Below, in pieces: positions 1 to 8,690 of a DNA stretch of 64,000 nt (positions are counted from its first letter, which is position 1; every line of letters starts with the position of its first letter). A model generated the notes under the pieces. That model made no database searches. It was not told the origin of the DNA and saw only the letters and a list, made by a program, of their open reading frames with translations. The stretch lies in assembly GCA_002786855.1 (NCBI GenBank), contig PCUU01000041.1, positions 24,402 through 88,401 of the forward strand. The letters run 5' to 3'. The DNA comes from Cytophagales bacterium CG12_big_fil_rev_8_21_14_0_65_40_12 (GTDB lineage Bacteria; Bacteroidota; Bacteroidia; Cytophagales; Cyclobacteriaceae). A program made the translations under genes and the position numbers.

Positions 1-63
1 AAAGGGATACAAGCCAACACCAATGGCGAAAAACACAAACAGAAACCAGCCAACCTTCTTCAT
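1..63 (-). CDS. N-terminal fragment of a small membrane protein (window edge)
   Basis: An ATG on the minus strand at 63 opens a frame that runs off the left edge after 21 codons. The visible residues are two lysines followed by an aromatic and aliphatic stretch (GWFLFVFFAIGVGLYPF), which looks like a first transmembrane helix or uncleaved signal. The start lies three bases after the stop of the sugar-isomerase gene, so the two are probably co-transcribed. The pattern recalls the first helix of DUF2306-type membrane proteins, but 21 residues are too few to assign a family. Confidence 0.5.
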   Translation of the reverse strand, partial: MKKVGWFLFVFFAIGVGLYPF

Positions 64-66
64 AAG

Positions 67-981
67 CTAGAAGCTGTCGCTTGCCTTATAAGCTGCTATG
101 ACAGCCTTTTCTCCCTCAACGCCCCCGATCGAATTACCATGTTCCATGCCTACAACTCCAGTAAATCCTTTTGAGTGAATGTGGCCAAATACGTTTTTGT
201 AGTTGATTTCCCCCGTTGTAGGCTCCTTTCGACCTGGGTTATCCCCTACTTGAAAATAAGCAATCTCGTCCCAACTCAAATCGATGTTCGGGATCAAGTT
301 TCCTTCTTGAATTTGTTGGTGATAAATATCGAAAAGGATTTTACACGATGGGCTATCCACTGCTTTACAAATCTCATAGGCCTGAGACGATTTAGTCAGA
401 AAAAGGCCAGGATGATCTCTGAAATTCAAAGGCTCTAAAACCATCACGATGCCATGCGGCTCCAAAATATCCGCTGCTTGTTTCAGCGATTCCACCACAT
501 TGGCCGTTTGGTAGCCCATGTCCTTTCGTAAATCTACATGGCCAGGCACCACGGTCATCCATTTGGCATTTACCCTTTTCGCCACTTCAACTGAAGACCG
601 AATTTCTTTTAAAAACTGATCTCGCCAGTCTTTTTTTCCACTCGCTAAATTCGGCTCTGTCCAAAAAATACTATGCGCCACAAATACGCCCATGGTCATA
701 TTGTGCTTTTGCATTCTCGCAGCAAACTGATTTTGGAAATCTACTGAGCGATTCCGCATTTCATTGTCTTCGATCGCACGAAAGCCAGCCTCATGCATAA
801 AGTCCAGTTCATTCATTTCGCCATTGGGCGCTGAGTTTTTGAACATCCCGAAATGAGGAGCATAATTGAGCTTAAAGTTGGCACCTTGAATTTTAGATTG
901 GCCTACAAGGTCAAAAGGACTGGCCATCAGCGTGGCAGAAGCCCCTAAGAGCCCTGTTTTGAAAAAATTCCTGCGTTTCAT
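67..981 (-). CDS. Exported TIM-barrel sugar phosphate isomerase/epimerase-like protein (hydroxypyruvate isomerase type)
   Basis: This 304-residue protein begins with a twin-arginine type leader (KRRNFFK followed by a small hydrophobic stretch), so it is probably exported by the Tat pathway. The rest fits the xylose-isomerase-like TIM barrel of the hydroxypyruvate isomerase/IolE group. Likely metal ligands are the Glu of VLEPLNF, the Asp of ILFDIYH with its following His, and the Glu of GMEHG near the C-terminus. The length is usual for the family. Substrate cannot be told: paralogues act on hydroxypyruvate, inosose or ketohexoses. It is the first visible gene of a leftward unit continuing into the fragment at the window edge. 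Confidence 0.8.
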   Translation of the reverse strand: MKRRNFFKTGLLGASATLMASPFDLVGQSKIQGANFKLNYAPHFGMFKNSAPNGEMNELDFMHEAGFRAIEDNEMRNRSVDFQNQFAARMQKHNMTMGVFVAHSIFWTEPNLASGKKDWRDQFLKEIRSSVEVAKRVNAKWMTVVPGHVDLRKDMGYQTANVVESLKQAADILEPHGIVMVLEPLNFRDHPGLFLTKSSQAYEICKAVDSPSCKILFDIYHQQIQEGNLIPNIDLSWDEIAYFQVGDNPGRKEPTTGEINYKNVFGHIHSKGFTGVVGMEHGNSIGGVEGEKAVIAAYKASDSF

Positions 982-1155
982 AGCTGTAATTTAACAGAAA
1001 AAGTTTCAGGGTTAAATCCGTGTATAAAATTCAATCGTTCAGTGCTTGTCAAGTGCTTTATGTTGTGGAATAAGCCATTCAGAATAGCACCTGAAAATTT
1101 GGCCCGCCTTGCAATTCATTATTTACATATTAATTCCCAAAGCCGAATCTTTTAC

Positions 1156-1163
1156 TAATTTTG
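1156..1163 (+). promoter_or_regulatory. Candidate Bacteroidetes -7 box for purL
   Basis: TAATTTTG matches the TAnnTTTG -7 consensus of Bacteroidetes sigma-ABfr promoters and lies 33 bases before the purL ATG. No convincing -33 TTG was seen at the usual spacing, so the call rests on one box. Confidence 0.35.
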
Positions 1164-1196
1164 CGCTTACAAAATTCCACCCAAAACCTCGTTCTA

Positions 1197-4100
1197 ATGA
1201 TTCAGTTTTTCGATGCAGGAAACGACAAAATCTACGCTTTAGGCCTTAAATCACCGCTTCAAAATCAAGATATTCCAAAACTCGTTTGGCTTTTTGGCGA
1301 TGCTACTTTGATTGAAAGTGAAAGCCTCAAAGGACATTTTGTTGGCCCAAGAAAAGAGATGATCACCCCTTGGAGTACCAATGCAGTCGAAATCACTCAA
1401 AATATGGGGATTGAAGGTGTTGAGCGCATAGAAGAATTCGATAGAGTCGATCCAAACAGCATCGCTTTTGACCCTATGCTTCAGGCACTTTATGAAGGTT
1501 TGGAACAAAGCATTTATACCATTGATATCAAGCCTCAACCTGTTTTATACATTGAGGATATTGCTTCTTACAATAAGCAAGAAGGCTTAGCCCTGAATGA
1601 GGAAGAGATTGATTACCTCAATGGAGTAAGCGAACAATTGGGAAGGAAATTGACGGATGGTGAAGTGTTTGGCTTCTCGCAAGTCAACTCCGAACATTGC
1701 AGGCATAAAATCTTCAATGGAGTGTTTATCATCGATGGAAAGGAAATGCCTACTTCCTTGTTTAAATTGATTAGAAAAACTTCTGAGCAAAACCCAAACC
1801 GCTTAGTTTCTGCCTATAAAGACAATGTTGCTTTTGTAGAAGGCCCTCGTGCCGAGCAATTTGCTCCAGCAACACAAGACAAAGCAGACTGGTTTGAAAC
1901 CAAAGATTTTGATTCGGTCATTTCATTGAAAGCCGAAACACACAACTTCCCAACCACGGTAGAGCCTTTCAACGGGGCAGCAACTGGCGCTGGTGGAGAA
2001 ATCAGAGATAGAATGGCGGGTGGAAAAGGCTCAATGCCTTTGGCAGGAACGGCAGTTTACATGACCTCTTACTCTAGATTAGAAAAAGACAGAACTTGGG
2101 AGGCCAATATGCCAGAGCGCAAATGGCTGTACCAAACCCCAATGGACATTTTGATCAAAGCTTCCAATGGAGCTTCAGATTTTGGTAATAAATTCGGTCA
2201 GCCGCTGATTGCGGGTTCGGTGCTGACTTTTGAGCATGCGGAATCTGATAAAAAATACGGCTTCGATAAAGTGATCATGCTCGCTGGCGGTGTGGGCTAT
2301 GGCAAAAAGAAAGATGCCCTAAAAGCCTCTCCAGCCGTTGGCGACCAAATCGTGGTGATGGGGGGTGATAACTACCGCATCGGAATGGGCGGAAGTGCCG
2401 TCTCATCTGTGGATACAGGTGTATTTTCTTCTGGTATTGAATTGAACGCCATCCAACGTTCAAATCCAGAAATGCAGAAGCGTGTGTACAATGCAGTACG
2501 CGCAATGGCTGAAATGGATGAAAACCCAATTGTATCCATTCACGATCATGGCGCTGGAGGGCATTTAAATTGTCTTTCGGAATTGATTGAAGAAACCGGA
2601 GGAACGATTGATGTAAAGAAACTTCCGGTTGGCGATCCTACCCTATCAGACAAAGAAATCATTGGTAACGAATCCCAAGAACGCATGGGCTTGGTAATGC
2701 AAAAGAAAGACATCGCTTTAATGGAAAGAGTTGCCAAAAGAGAAAGGGCACCTTTTTACGTTGTCGGTGAAACCACTGGCGACCACCACTTCAAGTTCGA
2801 AAACAAAACCACAGGTGAGAATCCAATTGATTGGAACCTCTCTCATATGTTTGGCTCCTCTCCTAAAACCATTTTAGAAGACAAAACCATTGCTAATACC
2901 TTTGCTGATCTGTCTTATGACACCACCAAAATTGAAGAATACCTAAAAGCGGTACTTCAATTAGAAGCAGTAGCTTGTAAAGATTGGCTTACCAACAAAG
3001 TAGACCGTTGTGTGACGGGCCGTGTTGCAAAACAGCAAACAGCAGGGCCAATTCAACTTCCATTGAATAATGTAGGTGTAATGGCGCTTGATTATCGTGG
3101 CGTAAAAGGTATTGCTACTTCTATTGGGCATGCTCCAGTTTCTGCGCTTGTAGATCCGGTTGCAGGCTCTCAATTATCTATTGCTGAAGCCTTGACCAAC
3201 CTAATTTGGGCTCCGATCGAAGGTGGACTTAAAGGAGTTTCTCTAAGTGCCAACTGGATGTGGCCCGCAAAAAATGCTGGAGAAAATGCAAGATTATACG
3301 AAGCTGTTGAAGGCGTAAGTCAATTCGCTTGCGAATTAGGGATCAATATCCCTACTGGTAAAGATTCCATGTCAATGACTCAGAAATACGAGAACGATGT
3401 AGTCTACTCTCCAGGAACTGTCATTATTTCTGCCGTGGGTGAAGTTACTGACTTGAAGAAAGTGGTAGAGCCAGTTTTACAGCCTATCGTCAACTCAACT
3501 TTATTGTATATCGACTTCTCTGAAGATGACTTCAAATTAGGAGGAAGCTCTTTCGCCCAAGTGTTGGGCAAAGTCGGTATAAGCGCTCCCAAAATTAAGA
3601 GCAGCGCACAATTTGCTGCTACTTTCGATTTGATTCAAAATTTGATTGAAGAGGGTCAAATTTTGGCTGGTCATGATATCTCGGCTGGAGGTATGGTGAC
3701 TGCTTTGCTTGAAATGTGTTTTGCACAAAATACCTTTGGCTTGGAAGTGGATTTATCTGCAATTGCGGCTCATGACGATGCGCAAATTTTGTTCTCTGAA
3801 AAGCCAGGCATCATCATTCAAGTACCAAATGAAAATAACGTAAGCATCAAAGAAAGGCTGAAGGCGATTGGAGCTTCTTACTACGAAATAGCAGTACCAA
3901 GCCTTACTGAAAAAGTCAATATCAAAACTGCTAGAAATGAGTATAGCCTAGATTACGCTGAATTAAGAGATGTTTGGTACAAGACTTCTTTCTTGTTAGA
4001 CAAAAAACAAAGCGGTTCGGCCATGGCCAATGAGCGCTTCCAGAATTATAAAAAGCAACCTTTAAAATTTACCTTCCCAGCTAATTTCGAAGGACAGTAC

Positions 4101-4892
4101 GCGGCTTTAGGCTTAAATCCTGACCGTAAAGAAAAATCGGGCATCAAGGCGGCCATTATTCGCGAAAAAGGCGTGAATGGCGACAGAGAAATGGCCTATG
4201 CCATGTACTTAGCTGGTTTCGATGTTAAGGACGTACACATGACGGACTTGATTTCTGGAGCGGAAGATTTAAGCGATGTCAATTTCATTGCCTTTGTAGG
4301 TGGCTTCTCTAATTCCGATGTTTTAGGTTCAGCAAAAGGTTGGGCAGGCGCTTTCTTGTACAACGAAAAAGCCAAAGCAGCTTTGGACAACTTTTACAAG
4401 CGAAAAGACACAATTTCATTGGGCATTTGCAATGGCTGTCAATTGATGGGTGAATTGGAATTGCTTTATCCAAAACACGATAAGCACCCGAAATTGCACC
4501 ATAACATTGCAGGCAAATTCGAATCAGGTTTTGTGAATGTGACTATTCCAGAGAATGACTCTGTCATGTTGGGTTCTTTGGCCGGTACTCGTCTTGGCAT
4601 TTGGGTGGCACATGGTGAAGGCCGTTTCTCGTTACCAGAAAAGGAATCTGAGTACCATGTGATTGCCAAGTATTCATACGAGGCCTATCCAGCTTCGCCT
4701 AACGGTTCTGACTACCACGTAGCTGGTTTGGCGAGTAAAGACGGCAGACACTTGGCCATTATGCCTCACTTTGAGCGCTCTATCTTCCCTTGGAACTGGG
4801 CGCACTATCCAATCGAACAACGCAAAGACATTATTAGCCCCTGGATTCAGGCTTTTGTGAATGCAAAGAATTGGGTGGCCAAAAGGGTGTAA
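1197..4892 (+). CDS. purL: Phosphoribosylformylglycinamidine synthase, large single-chain form
   Basis: PurL converts formylglycinamide ribonucleotide, glutamine and ATP to the amidine, the fourth step of purine synthesis, in the cytoplasm. The 1231-residue chain has the order of the large proteobacterial/eukaryotic type: an N-terminal PurS-like part, two AIRS-type ATP-binding halves (motifs SLKAETHNFPTTVEPFNGAA and HDHGAGGHLNCLSEL), and a C-terminal class I glutamine amidotransferase. The amidotransferase triad is visible as Cys1078 in GICNGCQ and His1191/Glu1193 in MPHFER. The frame is open from a TTG at 1161, but the ATG at 1197 gives the normal N-terminus and follows a candidate -7 box. 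It stands alone, with no other pur gene nearby. Confidence 0.97.
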   Translation: MIQFFDAGNDKIYALGLKSPLQNQDIPKLVWLFGDATLIESESLKGHFVGPRKEMITPWSTNAVEITQNMGIEGVERIEEFDRVDPNSIAFDPMLQALYEGLEQSIYTIDIKPQPVLYIEDIASYNKQEGLALNEEEIDYLNGVSEQLGRKLTDGEVFGFSQVNSEHCRHKIFNGVFIIDGKEMPTSLFKLIRKTSEQNPNRLVSAYKDNVAFVEGPRAEQFAPATQDKADWFETKDFDSVISLKAETHNFPTTVEPFNGAATGAGGEIRDRMAGGKGSMPLAGTAVYMTSYSRLEKDRTWEANMPERKWLYQTPMDILIKASNGASDFGNKFGQPLIAGSVLTFEHAESDKKYGFDKVIMLAGGVGYGKKKDALKASPAVGDQIVVMGGDNYRIGMGGSAVSSVDTGVFSSGIELNAIQRSNPEMQKRVYNAVRAMAEMDENPIVSIHDHGAGGHLNCLSELIEETGGTIDVKKLPVGDPTLSDKEIIGNESQERMGLVMQKKDIALMERVAKRERAPFYVVGETTGDHHFKFENKTTGENPIDWNLSHMFGSSPKTILEDKTIANTFADLSYDTTKIEEYLKAVLQLEAVACKDWLTNKVDRCVTGRVAKQQTAGPIQLPLNNVGVMALDYRGVKGIATSIGHAPVSALVDPVAGSQLSIAEALTNLIWAPIEGGLKGVSLSANWMWPAKNAGENARLYEAVEGVSQFACELGINIPTGKDSMSMTQKYENDVVYSPGTVIISAVGEVTDLKKVVEPVLQPIVNSTLLYIDFSEDDFKLGGSSFAQVLGKVGISAPKIKSSAQFAATFDLIQNLIEEGQILAGHDISAGGMVTALLEMCFAQNTFGLEVDLSAIAAHDDAQILFSEKPGIIIQVPNENNVSIKERLKAIGASYYEIAVPSLTEKVNIKTARNEYSLDYAELRDVWYKTSFLLDKKQSGSAMANERFQNYKKQPLKFTFPANFEGQYAALGLNPDRKEKSGIKAAIIREKGVNGDREMAYAMYLAGFDVKDVHMTDLISGAEDLSDVNFIAFVGGFSNSDVLGSAKGWAGAFLYNEKAKAALDNFYKRKDTISLGICNGCQLMGELELLYPKHDKHPKLHHNIAGKFESGFVNVTIPENDSVMLGSLAGTRLGIWVAHGEGRFSLPEKESEYHVIAKYSYEAYPASPNGSDYHVAGLASKDGRHLAIMPHFERSIFPWNWAHYPIEQRKDIISPWIQAFVNAKNWVAKRV

Positions 4893-4987
4893 AATTGAAA
4901 TAAAAGTGTTGAAGTTTGCTTAGGTAACTGGATTAGACAAGTTAACCTTAAAGTCTATGGCATTCTTTCAAAATCCTTGGAGTTGTG

Positions 4988-5021
4988 TATCCCCCTGCCC
5001 CATTTAAGAAAGGGGGAGCGG
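4988..5021 (+). repeat. REP-like palindrome, copy 1 (CCCCCT...AGGGGG)
   Basis: The element starts ATCCCCCTGCCC and ends AAAGGGGGAGCGG, so its arms can pair as a hairpin. Copy 2 at 5124-5157, read on the opposite strand, begins with the same 12 bases and also ends in a G-tract followed by AG. Elements of this type are common between genes in Bacteroidetes. Confidence 0.6.
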
Positions 5022-5123
5022 TTTTAATGGCAGAAGCAAAAGTTTAGATCAGCTGCGGTTCAAAGTACATTGTAAAAAAGTATGGTAACTAGAGAGAAGA
5101 TTTAGAAGTAAAGACACCGGTAA

Positions 5124-5157
5124 CAGCCTCCCCCCTGGACAAGTGGGCAGGGGGATT
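5124..5157 (-). repeat. REP-like palindrome, copy 2 (inverted relative to copy 1)
   Basis: On the minus strand this reads ATCCCCCTGCCCACTTG and then a G-tract and AGGCTG, matching copy 1 over the first 12 bases and in layout. C- and G-tracts form the two hairpin arms. The two copies could also pair with each other across about 100 bases. Confidence 0.6.
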
Positions 5158-5242
5158 GAATCAATTTTTTACCCCTAAATCCCTCTTTCACACGCTGATT
5201 CCTAAATCAAATCCGCTATCTTAAGTATAGAATTGACCAACT

Positions 5243-6502
5243 ATGAATAAGCGTGATTTTTTAAAGAAGGCCTCTTTGATGGGCATTACCGCCTCGCCTT
5301 TTATTAGCCAAATAGAAAAACTGGTAAGCTCGGTAGAGCACCTCTCCCCGCTTCAACTGGCTTCGGATGAGGATTTTTGGGCAGTAATTAGAGCGGATTA
5401 TAAACTCAAGCCTGATTATATCAACCTAGAAAATGGTTATTACTGCTTTCTACCCCAACCAACGCTCAATCATTTAATTGATCACATCAATGAAGTCAAT
5501 TATCAGGGTTCCTATTATATGCGCACCGTGCAATGGGAGAACAAAAAAAAGGTAGCCGAAAAATTAGCTTCAATCGTCAATTGCAGCACTGATGAACTGG
5601 TGATTACCCGCAACACCACGGAATCACTCGATACCATCATTGGTGGTTTCCCTTGGCAGGCAGGCGATGAAGCCATTATGGCCCGCCAAGATTATGGTGC
5701 CATGATTAATATGTTCAGACAGGTCGAAAGAAGGCAAGGCATAAAACGGGTGGTTATTGATGTGCCCATGCATCCTCAATCAGATGAAGAAGTAGTTGCA
5801 GCATACGAGGCGGCCATTACCAAAAACACTAAGCTGTTGATGGTTTGTCATTTGGTTAATATTACGGGGCATATTCTACCGATTCGTAAAATCTGCGATA
5901 TGGCCCATGCCAAAGGTGTGGAAGTGATGGTGGATGGTGCTCATGCTTTTGCCCAAATTGAGGTGGACATGAAAGCCCTAGATTGCGATTATTATGGCAC
6001 TAGTCTACACAAATGGATGTCGGTACCGTTGGGTGCAGGATTTTTGTATGTTAAGAAATCCAAAATAGCCCAGATTTGGCCCCTGTTCGCAGAGGAAGAT
6101 CTTAAGCCCGATGACATTAGAAGATTGAACCATACCGGAACGCACCCAGTCTATACTGATTTGGCCATTGCCAATGCCATAGACTACCATAATACCATCG
6201 GTTTGGAAAGGAAAAGTGCACGTTTGCGCTTCTTACAGAATTACTGGACAGATCAAGTGCGCGATTTAGACCATATTGTGCTGAACACTCCAAAAGACAG
6301 ACAGCGGTCATGTGCCATCGCCAATGTAGGCATCAAAGGCATGAAACCAGCAGAGTTGAGCAAAACCCTGCTCGAAAAATATAAGATCTGGACGGTGGCC
6401 ATTGATGGCGCGGGTGTGCATGGCTGTAGAATTACACCCAATGTGTACACCACCTTACAAGAATTAGATGTTTTTGTCGCTGCGCTGAAAGACATGGCCT
6501 AA
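5243..6502 (+). CDS. Exported class V aminotransferase (PLP-dependent, isopenicillin-N-epimerase-like)
   Basis: This 419-residue protein has a Tat-like leader (NKRDFLKKA, with Lys-Arg in place of Arg-Arg, then a short hydrophobic run). A full aminotransferase class V fold follows. The PLP-binding region shows VMVDGAHAFAQ (the Asp contacts the pyridine nitrogen in this family) and the Schiff-base lysine is probably Lys257 in GTSLHKW. Relatives include isopenicillin N epimerase-like proteins and cysteine desulfurases. Substrate is not predictable. An exported PLP enzyme is uncommon but recurs in Bacteroidetes. The downstream transporter gene follows closely and may be co-transcribed. Confidence 0.85.
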   Translation: MNKRDFLKKASLMGITASPFISQIEKLVSSVEHLSPLQLASDEDFWAVIRADYKLKPDYINLENGYYCFLPQPTLNHLIDHINEVNYQGSYYMRTVQWENKKKVAEKLASIVNCSTDELVITRNTTESLDTIIGGFPWQAGDEAIMARQDYGAMINMFRQVERRQGIKRVVIDVPMHPQSDEEVVAAYEAAITKNTKLLMVCHLVNITGHILPIRKICDMAHAKGVEVMVDGAHAFAQIEVDMKALDCDYYGTSLHKWMSVPLGAGFLYVKKSKIAQIWPLFAEEDLKPDDIRRLNHTGTHPVYTDLAIANAIDYHNTIGLERKSARLRFLQNYWTDQVRDLDHIVLNTPKDRQRSCAIANVGIKGMKPAELSKTLLEKYKIWTVAIDGAGVHGCRITPNVYTTLQELDVFVAALKDMA

Positions 6503-6615
6503 TCCTGCTATCTTCGACAAACACCTGTACAATCAAGAAGAAAGGCAATCATATTTCTAGGCTGTTTAGCAGTTTCAGGCATCAGGTATTTTGGCCTCCC
6601 TTTATACTGCTGCTC

Positions 6616-8082
6616 GTGGCATTGATCTACAGTTTGGTAGATGTCGAAAGCTTCTTGAAAGCGACTACCAGCATCAATGATTTTTTCCTAGATCAATTCG
6701 GTTGGCTCTTTAGCTTAGGTACTTTGTTGATGCTGCTCAGCTGCGTTGTCATCCTCTTCCACCCCATTTCGAAAAGAAGAATTGGTGGAGAAAATGCCAA
6801 ACCCTTTTTAAGCAAGTGGCGATGGTTTTCAATTGTTATTTGCACCACCATTGCCACAGGCATCATCTTTTGGGGTACTGCCGAGCCCATTTACCATTTG
6901 AATGCCCCACCAAGTTTCAGTGGCACAGAAGCAGGTACAGCTGCTGCGGGTGAGTACGCTTTGTCAGTGATGTTTCTCCATTGGACTTTCACTCCCTATG
7001 CCATTTACAGCATTCCAGCCATAATGTTTGCTTTGGCCTTCTATAATGAGAAAAGGTCTTTCAGTTTAAAATCAACCCTCTATCCTTTTATCCCTGCGGG
7101 AAAACTCAAATGGCTCGGGATAGGCATAGACAGCATTTGTCTTTATGCCTTGGTAGCTGGAATGGCTGCATCCTTGGGTGCGGGCATTCTCACCCTTTCA
7201 GGAGGTATCAAAAACATCTTTGGTCTGGAGTCTAACTTCATTCTGCTACTTATTACCATCACCATTGTCGGGGCATTTGTACTTTCTGCCATTTCGGGAT
7301 TAATGAAGGGCATCAGGATTCTATCCGACATTAACATTCGCATCTTTATCCTACTCGCCCTCTTTATTTTCGTCTTCGGGCCTACGGGAAGCGTCCTGAT
7401 TCAAGCCTTTAATTCTCTTCTACTTTATTTAAAACATTTACCTGAATTCAGTTTGGTATCGGTACTCTACCCCGAAAATCCTTGGCCAAAAAGCTGGACT
7501 TCCTTCAACTGGGCCAATTGGTTGGCTTGGGCACCAATTACTGCCTTGTTCTTAGGTAGGTTGAGTTATGGCTATACGGTAAAACAATTTATGATCGTCA
7601 ACTGGATTTTGCCGAGCCTATTTGGAATGATCTGGATGTCTATTTTCAGTGGAACGGTCATCGATATGCAATTGAACCAAGGCATTGACTTGAATAGCCT
7701 ATTGAAAAATCTAGGGCCAGAATCCATTGTTTATCGCATGTTCGAAACCTTGCCTTGGAAAGGCATTATTGCTGTGGTTTTCTTGTTTACGGCTTTTCTC
7801 TCCTACGTCACCGCAGCAGACTCAAATACCGAAGCCATGGGCGGAATTAGCTCCACGGGCATTTCACCTGAAACACCATCGCCTCCTAAGTTCATTAAAG
7901 TGATTTGGGGACTTACCATTGGTGCAGTGTCTTTTATCATGATCAGTTTGGCTGGCGTTGATGGCGTTAAGATGCTTTCTAACTTGGGAGGATTGCCAGC
8001 ACTCGTCTTGATTATCGCCATTAATATTGGCTTGATTAAGGTACTTTTCTTCAAGAAAAAACCAAAAGCAGATCAAGCCTAA
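6616..8082 (+). CDS. BCCT-family (betaine/carnitine/choline) transporter
   Basis: The protein has about 12 hydrophobic segments and the BCCT signatures: FWGTAEPIYHLNAPP in the early part and a tryptophan-rich SWTSFNWANWLAWAP segment followed by LGRLSYGYTVKQF. BCCT carriers import quaternary ammonium osmolytes such as glycine betaine, usually with sodium. The GTG at 6616 is the only canonical start, yet it cuts the first membrane helix. The frame stays open upstream and reads VFWPPFILLLV directly before it, as full-length family members do. No ATG, GTG or TTG exists in that frame between 6502 and 6616. The true start may be a non-standard codon, for example ATC at 6532, which would give (M)KKKGNHISRLF. 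Confidence 0.9.
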   Translation: MALIYSLVDVESFLKATTSINDFFLDQFGWLFSLGTLLMLLSCVVILFHPISKRRIGGENAKPFLSKWRWFSIVICTTIATGIIFWGTAEPIYHLNAPPSFSGTEAGTAAAGEYALSVMFLHWTFTPYAIYSIPAIMFALAFYNEKRSFSLKSTLYPFIPAGKLKWLGIGIDSICLYALVAGMAASLGAGILTLSGGIKNIFGLESNFILLLITITIVGAFVLSAISGLMKGIRILSDINIRIFILLALFIFVFGPTGSVLIQAFNSLLLYLKHLPEFSLVSVLYPENPWPKSWTSFNWANWLAWAPITALFLGRLSYGYTVKQFMIVNWILPSLFGMIWMSIFSGTVIDMQLNQGIDLNSLLKNLGPESIVYRMFETLPWKGIIAVVFLFTAFLSYVTAADSNTEAMGGISSTGISPETPSPPKFIKVIWGLTIGAVSFIMISLAGVDGVKMLSNLGGLPALVLIIAINIGLIKVLFFKKKPKADQA

Positions 8083-8134
8083 AGCTGATTAAACCTTTGA
8101 TTTACTCAACAGTCAAAGAGCCCAAATTGTACCC

Positions 8135-8533
8135 ATGAAAAAGAGATTTTTAATCATAATGATGATGCTTGCAGTAGTAGCTACTGCTTATGCTCAAGGT
8201 GGTGGTCAAAGAGGCGGCCAACGTCCAGACCCTAAAGTTCAAGCAAAAACTCAAGCAGATACTTGGCAAGAGAAATTCGGCCTATCAGACGAACAACATA
8301 CTAAGGTCTACGAACTTCTGATTTCATCTTCAGAAAAAAGACAAGAGAAAATGCAAGCCATGAGAAGTGGAGGTCAGCCTGATAGAACTGCCATGCAAAA
8401 GATGATGTCTGACTTTCAAGAAGAGCAAGACAAAGAATTAAAAAAGATTTTTAGTGCAGACCAGTGGACTGCTTACGAAACTTGGAAGAAAGAAAATCCC
8501 CCAAGACAAGGAAGAGGCGGAGGACAAAAATAA
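8135..8533 (+). CDS. Small secreted Gly/Arg/Gln-rich protein, Spy/CpxP-like (DUF4890 type)
   Basis: The 132-residue product has a clear Sec signal peptide ending in AYAQ. The mature part starts and ends with Gly/Gln/Arg-rich tails (GGGQRGGQRP and RQGRGGGQK) around a helical core with LSDEQHTKVYELL and FSADQWTAYETW. These resemble the LTxxQ repeats of Spy/CpxP periplasmic chaperones. It is likely a periplasmic envelope-stress or adsorption protein. The function is inferred from composition and the LSxxQ-like repeats only. Confidence 0.8.
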   Translation: MKKRFLIIMMMLAVVATAYAQGGGQRGGQRPDPKVQAKTQADTWQEKFGLSDEQHTKVYELLISSSEKRQEKMQAMRSGGQPDRTAMQKMMSDFQEEQDKELKKIFSADQWTAYETWKKENPPRQGRGGGQK

Positions 8534-8578
8534 GGTTGTTGGTTGTTTAAAGAGGCTGTCTCAAAAATCCGTTTCCGT

Positions 8579-8604
8579 GTCACCCTGAACTTGTTTCAGG
8601 GTCT
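8579..8604 (+). repeat. GTCAnnCTGA palindromic repeat, copy 1
   Basis: GTCACCCTGAACTTG followed by TTTCAGGGTCT forms a hairpin with a CCCTGAA/TTCAGGG stem. Copies 2 (8630-8655) and 3 (23518-23542) share the pattern GTCAnnCTGAnCT and a matching right arm on the other strand. Confidence 0.65.
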
Positions 8605-8629
8605 TTAATTGAACGATTATCAATCTGAG

Positions 8630-8655
8630 AGATTCTGAATCGAGTTCAGAATGAC
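8630..8655 (-). repeat. GTCAnnCTGA palindromic repeat, copy 2
   Basis: On the minus strand this reads GTCATTCTGAACTCG then ATTCAGAATCT, the same layout as copy 1 but with an ATTCTGAA/TTCAGAAT stem. The stem differences are compensatory between arms, which suggests selection on pairing or mobility as a hairpin. Confidence 0.65.
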
Positions 8656-8690
8656 TAGTATTTCGGGTTTTTGAGGCAGCTTTTTTATGC

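Larger units (their letters stand above)
4893..5242. other. Intergenic region with two inverted copies of a C/G-tract palindrome
   Basis: No gene is seen in these 350 bases. They hold two related elements in opposite orientation (4988-5021 and 5124-5157), listed separately. The rest is A/T-rich and probably contains the promoter of the aminotransferase gene, but no clear box was found. Confidence 0.6.
8555..8680. repeat. MITE-like element with 17-bp terminal inverted repeats
   Basis: The left end GCTGTCTCAAAAATCCG (8555-8571) and the complement of the right end GCTGCCTCAAAAACCCG (8664-8680) agree at 15 of 17 bases. Ends of this type (GCTGnCTCAAAAA) resemble termini of some Bacteroidetes insertion sequences. 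Inside are two inverted copies of a smaller palindrome (8579-8604 and 8630-8655). The element has no coding capacity. It sits between two convergent genes and may also act as their terminator. Confidence 0.6.

Noticed and set aside
1161..1196. Start of PurL at the TTG at 1161
   Set aside because: The -7 box TAATTTTG overlaps this codon, and the ATG at 1197 gives the expected N-terminus.
4893..5242. Riboswitch or leader RNA between purL and the aminotransferase gene
   Set aside because: The structure is explained by two inverted C/G-tract repeats. No known aptamer core was seen.
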